Positions 41,151-50,525 of a DNA stretch of 64,000 nucleotides are shown here, one piece after another. The stretch is from positions 1,693,501 to 1,757,500 of the forward strand of contig SMSO01000005.1 in assembly GCA_004764695.1 (NCBI GenBank). Direction: 5' to 3'. Position numbers and translations under genes: made by a program. This stretch comes from Schizochytrium sp. TIO01 (taxonomy: Eukaryota > Sar > Bigyra > Thraustochytrida > Thraustochytriidae). The number at the start of each line of letters is the position of its first letter. Positions within the stretch are counted from its first letter, which is position 1. The notes under the pieces are model-generated. The model saw only the letters and a list, made by a program, of their open reading frames with translations. It did no database searches and was not told where the DNA came from.

Positions 41151-42344
41151 ATGGGTTGCCAGTATCTTAAAGGTGGTACAATGAGAAACAATCTACAATG
41201 TGCTTCTTTACAAGTATGCCGAAGCTCCTGCTCAGAATGCGCAGATCTCGCGATGGGAGAATGCGAATAAGAATCAAAAAGAAGAAGTTCTACAAAATGT
41301 GGCAGTGGTGACGGGCCGATGAACCTGTCTGCAGCAAGACCTCTGCTAGTGCTCTACACCAAGGCGAAGAGCTCGAGTTCGACACTCTGGTGGCGAAATC
41401 TAGATATTAGAACTTGACTACCTTACAGGAGTGAGCATCGTGAAGTATGCTATGGCACTCAATAATCGTGCAAAATCACGCGTTATCAATGGCTGCGATT
41501 GAGCGAGTCTTCGGGTCCAATGCACGTCTTTGCAGCGTCCACGACGTACATTCGCATTCCCATGATTAAGCATTGTGATTGTTTGCATCAGATTGCACTA
41601 CGAACTACCTGCTTCGACACTAGCACTCACGCTTAGTTACGACAGGCACCTCCATGACGATGATCCGCACTTCGTGATGCAACATAGCTAGCAGCTGCAG
41701 GGCATTATGCCTGCTGCGAAGTGGTTGACCTCAAGTTCCGCACGGTTATTGCTGATCGAGTTTATTGCTTCAACATGCCTAGTAGAAAGGTGCCTCGAGA
41801 ATGGGTCGAAACTTAGTGATGGTTCTATGATACCATTGTTGAGCAAGCAGCTTAAAATCTTAGTGCATTATTATTTTATTTACTTTTAAATATATCTACT
41901 CCTATATGTACATACATATATATTGATTTATTTTTTTCAATGCCGTGAAAAGAATAAAACGTGCACCGCTTTTTATAATTCACATCCTATGATAGTAGTA
42001 TCATGGTAATAATAAAGTAGGAGAAGGACACATTGTCAGGAAGGTATCTGAGGTGCGGTGTTACAATGACGAAGATAACCCTTGTCGCTGTAACCAGAAG
42101 GGTATGGAAGAGTCAGAGTCAATTATGGCAGCTTTTGAGTGTATTGCGATACAAGTGGAAAGCTACAGAGCATTTTGAAGAGATTCCACTGCGATTGACA
42201 TTTATTCCTTTCGTTGATTGTTTCTATTTTAAACTTATCTATATTTAATATATATATATAGAAAAATATATATATAATAAGTTGTTTGCCTTCTTTTTCT
42301 TTTTCTTTTTTCAAATGGGAAAACGCATTCAAGTTTAAAGTTTC

Positions 42345-42423
<79 letters not shown>

Positions 42424-42424
42424 G
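42345..42424. repeat. (GAAA)n microsatellite
   Basis: About twenty perfect AAAG units. It is the reverse complement family of the TTTC array at 38613-38673, so the two could pair as distant inverted repeats. Confidence 0.9.
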
Positions 42425-45260
42425 AGGGAAAGAGGAAAGAGTGCTTGAAGAGGGATGGGTTATAACCGAAAACGTGCGGATCGAACTCTTTGCTTGCAAA
42501 TCGAGAAGCGCCTTACTACTCCTACCTTCGAAGCCCTCCCCAGTTCTAATTTAGTTCTCCAAGTCCCACTTCGAAACATGTAACCTCCCGGTAGTAATGG
42601 CCCGGCCCAAAGACCCAAAGATCTCATAACATGGGCGTTACGGATCAGATTTGATCTACTCATCGACCATTTATCAAAGTGTCTCTGCGTTTTCGAAAGA
42701 AGAAAGGAAACGCGCGTTTTTATGATAATTTGCAATTCGCAAAGACCTCCTTCTGCCAGATTTGGGACTATTGCGACCTAATTTGTAGCGGCGGGCGGAC
42801 AACCAGCGGGCCACCCGGAGGCAAGGCGATACTCGCGCCATTTATTTGGGGTCACCCGTGGTCGATCCTTGTCTAGTTCTTCAATTGCTCTTCTGGGCCG
42901 AAGAAAGTGGTGCCGTGGTACAAGCACTTCTTGTAAAACAAGAGTCGATACCGTGCAAGAAGTCGTTCGTCAAGATACTGAGGAAGCTCTTGTGTAGAGA
43001 TCCAAGTTCATGCAGGAGTGGGAGATGAACCTGGGCACGATCTCGTCGTTTACAAGTTAATAAGTTAATTCGTTGGCCTGGCTAATCATATAGAACCTGA
43101 AGAAAGAGCACCTTCGGAAATGGGTTTCCGAAAACGCGATGCTGCAAGCAAACATCATATGCCCAGTCGCCAAAGCAATTGATAGAGTTGCATAGACTGC
43201 AGAAATTGAAAGAAGGTACCATGCATGCATGCATGGTAGGTAGGTACGTGTTGTCTCACAGCGAAGCGAGGATTAGGTACTTCTTTCTGAAGCTTTCTGA
43301 AGATCGCGAAATCGAGAATGGAACTGTATTTCACATCGCAGTGGTCTGCCTGCGCTAGCTAGCTATGAGGACTCTCTTGAATCCAGACCTTGTTCTGTAA
43401 AGGTCTTTCTGGCTTGTCTACTTTATGTGTACAAGGTACGTCAGTGGGTCTGTGTTGAATGTATGTGTATGTTATTTTTAATTCGTCGTATAGGGCATAC
43501 TTTACATTTATTGGTTATTTAAAATTATAATTAATTAAGAAAAAAAAGAAGTAAAATTATGGTTAACATTATGGTTGCTCTCTATTGGTATTTATTTTTA
43601 AAGGCGTATTTTAATGGTTGAATTTTGCGCGCCCGTGGCCATTTTGGCAAAGTACAACACATGCAGAATCATCCACAAACTCAATCTTAGCAGCGCACTC
43701 GCAGCGATTTCGCTCTTCCGAAACCTCCCTGCGCGGGTATCTTGGCAGCGAGCGGAAGAGCAAGTCTTCGTGCCACAGAGACTCGTGCCACCTCGGGGTG
43801 AATGATCTGGGTAGAATAGCAGTTGCTTACGCCTTAAATCCTCCGAATGGCACTGACTAAGTTGGCATTCAGGTTCATAACCAGGTACAATTTCTCAGAA
43901 TGCAGAAGCTCTCTGTAAGAACGGCAGGTAGGGCCTTCAAAAGGTCGTGCCTCGGGGTCTCACTCAGTGCCGCCCGCTTGAAGATGGAGATATGATCGAT
44001 TGCACTTGAACCAGATAACAAATAAATGTCCACGCGCCCAAGAGTTTCCGCGGAGCTCGATTGTTGATGGATGTGCCGTGACTCGTGTTTTCTCTCTTTT
44101 AAAAATAAACTAATAAATAAATAATAATAATAACAATGCTTGCAAGCCTCTTTCTACAAACGTGCACTGCGAAGAAACCTGAACAGGAAAGGAGGCCGAA
44201 GAACAAGAAGAACGTGAAGATCATCTGAATAGATCATCTGAATAAAGCTAAACTGGCAGTCCGTAAGAAACCTTGAGTGTATGTAGAATGTACCTCTTAG
44301 ATGGAGAATGATTTTAGGTTATCAATTTCATATGCACAGCACCAGCAGTCAAGACTCCTGCGTTTGGGGATAGCAGCTGATCATACACGCACGCACGCAC
44401 GGGTTTGGGTCGGGGCTGGCTGCGATGAAGGTCAAACTCTACCGCTGCGGTTGCAGATTAAACCTTCTGGCTGGATCGGCGATCGTGATAAAGTCTACAG
44501 AGTTGTGAATGTAGTTCATTTTTTTAGAGCGCTTGAGCGCACTGCTATCTTTTTCTTTCTCGTTTCTTGGGATCAGTAGTAGGTATTGAAACTTTTCGAA
44601 TAAAAATAAATTAAAAATAATATTATAATAATTGTCGGTAATTGTGTCAAAGAAACAGCGTACAGGTTACTCTGAAGTGCTGCTATAAATAAGCTACTGG
44701 GGGCGTGTTCTTACTTGCTATTAAGCATCTTCAAGCTACTCTTACTTAGCTTTATACTAGGTATGATCATACGAATGTGCTCAACACTTCTCAAGCATGA
44801 CCTTCTAAAGTAGCCACGCCTACAATGTGCGATGATCATGTGCACGAGAAACTTTCACATGTCATCTTGTATAACTCAAAACGCACTGCCAACGAAGCCT
44901 TTTCGTGCTCTTATCATTCTAAAGGGGTGTTGGAGTAAACGTTCATGATGGATGGCTTATGATTCAATTAAATTTGTTAGATTTCATTTACTGTGTTCAA
45001 AAACCCGATTTCTTCGTTTCTTATAATTCTCCTATTTTTGTACAGTGTTGTTAGTTTCATGTGTGACAGTCTCACTGTTCGTGGGTGCCACATCCTCAAC
45101 GACGGTGTCGCACTCTCATTGGTAGCGCGAGTACGGCTCGCAATTTGGAGCACTAAATGGAGGTATGGCCAGCCAGCGAGGGATGATCTTTGTCAACTTG
45201 AAATGTGCCGTGTCACCGGGTAGTACCTAGTAAATATTCTGCATCGTCGTTCTTGTCGCC

Positions 45261-45298
45261 GCCGTCGTCGTCATCATCATCATCATCATCATCATCAC
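45261..45298. repeat. (GTC)n/(ATC)n trinucleotide repeat
   Basis: A GTCGTC run passing into ten or so ATC units. A further CATCAT run occurs near 45772-45789. Confidence 0.85.
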
Positions 45299-46116
45299 CT
45301 TTGTCAGCATCTTCGTGGTTGTAAACTCTAAAAAAGGAGTCGTATGATGTGATCATGTGCAAACAACAGTCGGCATTCAACACGCTAGCTTGCTCAATTC
45401 GCGTGCCTTTTGGATTTCAGCTGACGACGGCGCGAGGTCCGAGTCGCGCTAATTAGCATTTGCTCGTCTTGCCTGCCAGCTAGCGCTGATAAGTTCTTGG
45501 CCGGTTGCATTGCACTGCACTGCATCGCATTGAATTGCATTGCACCAGACTCAACTCCTCCAAGCTCTCGCGGGTGAACGTGAAGAGTTCGGTCTCGCCT
45601 TCCTGCGAAGATGAAGCGCACTTGGTCAAGAACTAACTCCGCACGTGAAAACCGGGTCTTACCACAAAGAGAGAAAAGAAAGGAAAAACGTGCCTTCTTG
45701 CGAGACGATTTCTTACAACTTTAATGAAAATTACTTTCAGCATGACGGAAAGAAAATAAGGAAAATTTCACCATCATCATCATCATCATAATAGATAAAT
45801 GTTTCATTTCTTTTACAAATCAATTCTTTTAAAAAGATGAAGTGAAAGGGTTTCTTTAATGGCAAGAAGTCGAAAGAGGAACTTAAGGGCACGAGGCGGT
45901 GTATTAGGGCGCGCTAAGGGGCGCTAGCCATGCACAAAGAAGGCTTCCAGGCACCGCTGGAACGCCTCTCTGCACAGCCTTAGTCCTCAAGACCGTCTGC
46001 TATAAGCTCTCAGTGGCACTATCATAGATGGAGGTGATTGATGATATGCTATGCTGAAATGCCTTAGCGTGGAGAGCAACCAACTCTGGGCAAAAGAACC
46101 GCTCATTGCGTCATAA

Positions 46117-46287
46117 CTTCTGGGATTGGTACAACTCATCGGTGGCCGGCACTACGACAGCTCGTTTGCACTGAGTGGAGAACAAACAGTGGAAGCGCTG
46201 TATTACAGAAATAACCCAGCTGGCCTTAAAGGAGACGAATGTATGGCCAAGAAGGCTGAATGGATGGACGTCGTCGCTTCTTGCTAA
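46117..46287 (+). pseudogene. Decayed fragment resembling a GH92 alpha-mannosidase
   Basis: A 57-codon open stretch without a start codon reads LIGGRHYDSSFALSGEQTV followed by LYYRNNPAGLKGDECM. The second part resembles the conserved GH92 segment around LY-x-NNP-x-GL-x-GDED preceding a conserved Trp, and LIGG resembles an upstream GH92 element. In a real enzyme these are farther apart, so this would be a deleted and frameshifted relic. Stops bound it on both sides. The assignment rests on short recalled motifs. Confidence 0.3.
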
Positions 46288-48762
46288 TTCTGTGACCGCC
46301 GTAGGGTGGGCTTTCGCATCTTTGGGACGCCAGTGATTGCAATCGCTGCGGTGAAAGATAGGCTGTAGCTGAGCTGCAATAGGTAGCCGAAATGAACTGT
46401 GAAATTGTGTCGTGTTATGAAGTTGCTATCAGTCTGGCTGGGCCATGGCATCTTAGCTGACGCCCCTGTTCTCCAAGAACAAAGATGAATGAATTGAATT
46501 GAAACCTGTCGCTCGCTCTAGAACCGATGGATTCGGGGAATCCGTGACTGCTGGCATCGAATCTTCGTAAAAAGGGCAAATGAATGGTTTCCGAGGAATC
46601 CGAGGAATATGTCTTTGTTATCTCGGGTTAGAGGTTTCTATATGAATTATCTCTAGAAGAATGAAGACCTCCACAAATAGCATTTTTGAAGATGCAGCCC
46701 ATACAGATATTCGCTGGTAGATCTCTCTGTATTTAAATTTATTCCTCGAAAGCAACGACAGAATGTTTTTGAGTTTTTTTTTTAAATGAAATAACTGGGC
46801 TTAGAGTACTCTTTTTGTATCTTTTCTTTCCTCAAAACTGATTGCATTCTGTATTCCTTGGAGAAAATGGTGTTACGCACCAGAATTCTTTAGAAATTCG
46901 ATTTCTGAAATCACATATAGAACTAACCAACGGATCGAAAAAATCGTATTCCTGTATAAGCCAATTGGTTAATCGGCGGTTAATCAGGGTCTACTCTTTC
47001 GCGGTTTAAATTAATTGTTGCAGTAACATGAAGGTTGTTATCAACTTAAAGGGTTACCCATCATTTTAATATTCATGCGCTCGTTACATCAATGCAATTA
47101 TTCTATTTTGTCTCCTTTCTCAAAATTGTCTTGAAAGAGCAACTATAAACACTTGGAGTTCCGTTTAGATAATGGGAAATCTGATGTGGTCTATCTACGC
47201 CTGCGTCAAAGCAATACTCTTCGCATCACGAACCGAAGAATCATGAAGCCGCGGGGAAAAAAAAAAAGAAGCGCTGCAAAATTCCTCTTTAATAATTGCA
47301 GTCCAAAGCTAAAGATATAGTTGCCACCTATTTCGTAGCAAACAACATCGTGAAGATTAGCAGGTAAAGGTTCCATTTTAAGAGGATTCAAAAGTATAGA
47401 TACGGTTTATATGTAAAGGCAAGCTCTCTGACATATCCAGTGTAATAAAAAGGTAATGCGTGTGCAAGGGTACTTAGAAAATCCAAGATTTTGGAAAATG
47501 AGGTGGTAATTGATGTTTATCAGGAATTTCCTTCGAATAAGTGACTGCATAGTGACCTATGTAAGTCAACAATCGCTTTCACTCAATTATAAGAAATACA
47601 ACAATATCATTCTATAATACTTTCTTTTCTGAAGATGCTGAGATCTCCAATCGAAGGAACTAGTGGACAAGACATTGCCAGAGTTCTTGGTGTCCCTTTG
47701 TAAAACCCATTGGAAATAAGGTTTACATTAGAACAAGAATAAGCAGCCAGACTTATGTGGCTGCTGAAGCCAAGAACTAGAAGTGTGAATACACATCACC
47801 GACACCCAAGCTTGGTTTAGCTTGGATCGATGGTTGGAGAAGGTTGGATAACCTAACCCCATCGATTATCTCTAACCACATTCAAGAATGTCTTAATCTC
47901 CCTAAATTACTACATGAATCCATCTGTCCTGGAATTCATTCCCCAGGACAGCAGTTCGCTAACACTTAAATCAACCTTCTTATAACCTTCATCAAGCTTC
48001 TTGCCTTCATCTTTACAGTCAACCTCACGCTAATCAGTTTCACCTTTCAGCAGAAGAAAGTAACTGAGATTGTAGCCATATCTTTAAAAAAAATAATGAA
48101 AGCCGATGATTTGGTTTCGAGCACGGAAATTAAATATTTCTAGCACAGTACGTAGTTACACACCTGCGCCAACAGCCTAGAACCTAGTCAGTATAATCCT
48201 TTATCTAGGTCTAATGAGAGCTTATTGGAGTTTTGGCTATCCATTGCTGTGTGTTGCTGCTGCTGTTTCTGTTGTCAGATAGTTTCCCCCTTTATAAAAG
48301 AGAGAAGCAAAATAATAACGATACTCGCCATGTTTTTTAAACAAGACGAGGTGATCAAGCTATGGAATGATTTAGTTGACATTTTACTCCAATCAAAGAT
48401 GCCCAATTACACCAGAGCTTAAGACCGTCGTGAGTAATATATCAAATCAAACTGTTCTATGTGGTTCTCCTCAGTACTTTTTGAACATATCATTTTCATG
48501 AGGCATCAAATGCAAAGAAATAGAGGAAGTTTTATGTTGCTATACCTCGTTCATTAAACGTTTTAAAGTAGTGTATGTACTAAATTGTAGCAGAGCATGA
48601 AAATGGTTCTACATCTGTGAAACTATTTAAAGGTAAGGTATTATGCTAAGTCAAATCCACTTTGGTTCTATAAAGGACTGGTTTGATTTAGCCTGGTCGT
48701 AGGGGCTATTATCTTAGATTCTTGTATTGTACTACTAGCATTATCAACGCTGCTAAGGTTTC

Positions 48763-49104
48763 TTACATCCTCTTGTTTTTCAGCCAATCCTGAACTTCGA
48801 GTTGTGTCATCTGTTTGACACTGTTTGCACACCTAAAAATCAGTTTCGCTAATACGGAGGGCATATACACCTCTTTGAAACCAATTTTATCGGGTGCTGG
48901 AATCGGCAGTGCCAGCTTCATGATCTCATTTGGCATCAAGGCCGTATTCATTAGCTGAGGGTTCTCGTTCAAAGACAATTGGCGGAAACTTGTGTCCCAC
49001 CCAGTCCATGTCTGCATGGATTTGTGTTGTGTTGATTCAAAGGGGGAAAGGCCCACGATAAATCGAACCCAAATCGATTGCGTCACTAGCGTATCCGGTG
49101 TCAT
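48763..49104 (-). CDS. Hypothetical protein, 113 residues
   Basis: A complete ATG-to-TAA frame with a stop just upstream. The composition is balanced and protein-like, with helical segments (for example PSVLAKLIFRCANSVKQM and QLEVQDWLKNKRM) and a Trp-rich start (SIWVRFIVGL, TWTGWDTSF). No family is recognised. It is isolated in the gene-poor region, so it may be a small gene, one exon of a decayed gene, or chance. Confidence 0.3.
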   Translation of the reverse strand: MTPDTLVTQSIWVRFIVGLSPFESTQHKSMQTWTGWDTSFRQLSLNENPQLMNTALMPNEIMKLALPIPAPDKIGFKEVYMPSVLAKLIFRCANSVKQMTQLEVQDWLKNKRM

Positions 49105-49227
49105 CCTCTATTTTGCAGAAGTAAAGGAAGGAGAGAACAAGATGCACTGGGAAAAACAAAGCCAGGGCTGCCGCGGTGACTTCATGAAAAGTCACACGCT
49201 GCGTAGAAACGCTACGGTTCTTTCCCT

Positions 49228-49269
49228 TGGTAGGTACGTAGGTAGGTAGGCAGGTAGGTAGGCAAGTAG
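49228..49269. repeat. (GGTA)n microsatellite
   Basis: Imperfect GGTA/GGCA tandem units. Confidence 0.8.
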
Positions 49270-50525
49270 TTATCGCTTCGTCCCCTTCTTTCAAATGCAA
49301 CAGAGTACCTAGTGGCCACCTAGGCCGCCACAGCTGAGTTGTATGTTCGCGCAAACCTCGCAATGCCAAATCAGAATAGCTGGTAAACTCCCAAGTGTTC
49401 TATCTGTCTAATCTCAGCGGTAGGCAACAGCGCTTGACACAGACGCTTAAGGTAACTGTTTTCGCATTAACAAATAGGACAGAGTTTCTATAGATTACCT
49501 ACCTTGCGACATGGTGGACACGCACATTGTCGTGGCATCCACCAATACCGGCATTCATAAGTGCTTGATTCCCATCTCACGATGCGCAATCCGCATTTCA
49601 CCTGTTTCGTACCCTGATCACATAAAGAGCTTGGAAAGGTGTGCACTCCAATGGTGTCGAGGACCTGGGACCAAAGAGAACAAAATAAAATCTTCTACTT
49701 CCAATAAAAAAAATCTAATTTTGGCATGTCATGTCATTCATTACCTTTTCGCCGTAAGCAAACATAACCTTTGCTCACTCAGTGCCGACCCATGCCATCT
49801 CAGCATCCTCTCACTCGCAGTGCATCCTACATTAATTCCTGTTGGCGTTGGCCAAAAACGTGAAGTTAGATAGTACTCATCATATCTAAAAGATTTCATT
49901 TGTTCTATGAGAATGAAACTGACTCAGTGGTCATGGCTATTGTTTTCCTTAGGAGTACTAGCGCCCAACTGGCTATTCAGTAAGGTTTTTTCCCCTCTTT
50001 GATGAGGCAGAACTGGAACTGGTTTGCTCACACGAAGTGATTGAAAACGCGACGCGCAGTACTCGCAACGAAGTTTACCAAGGATTGGGAATGAGCTAAG
50101 GCAGTTTGCAGGCGAGAGAGGTCGTGTTCTGAACACGAAGAGGCACGAGGATAACTCAGACGCAGCTGCCCACAAGTTTGGTACAGACGCCAACCGACGT
50201 TGTTGGTTGCGGCCAACAAACTAACTGATTGGGTTGGTCCAACGAAGAAAATCAGTTCGACTAGACAGGCCAAAAGCCTTCTAGTAGTGCAATACATAAC
50301 GAACGTTATTTCATCGAACATCCCGACGGCAACGGAGTCAGAGGCGTGAAGCACAAACAAGCAATACCAAAGCTCTCGTTGTCCTTGAGAGGCCATTGCG
50401 TACAGCCGGAGGAGAATAGAATACTGATTGGAATATACAAGTGTGTAGGATTCTTTGAACGATACGACACAAAGGAGGGAAATAAGCTGGAAGAAAATCG
50501 TGGAGAAGGAAAACGAACTAAGCTT

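Larger units (their letters stand above)
37930..50525. other. 12.6-kb gene-poor region
   Basis: No convincing intact gene over 12.6 kb, in contrast to the dense flanks. It is a mosaic of AT-rich tracts (39340-40010, 41880-42300, 43470-43610, 44100-44140), microsatellites and moderately GC-rich islands. Broken protein-like fragments occur at 40794-41150 (-), 46117-46287 (+) and 48763-49104 (-). No terminal repeats or target-site duplications were recognised by eye. Confidence 0.6.

Noticed and set aside
49511-49873. 120-codon + frame in the gene-poor region
   Set aside because: Complete ATG-to-stop, but with no recognisable motif, no neighbouring coding signal and a composition close to random.
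50346-50525. N-terminal extension of the desaturase by 60 codons
   Set aside because: The extended frame opens at GTG. The first ATG is at 50526, directly before the first hydrophobic span.
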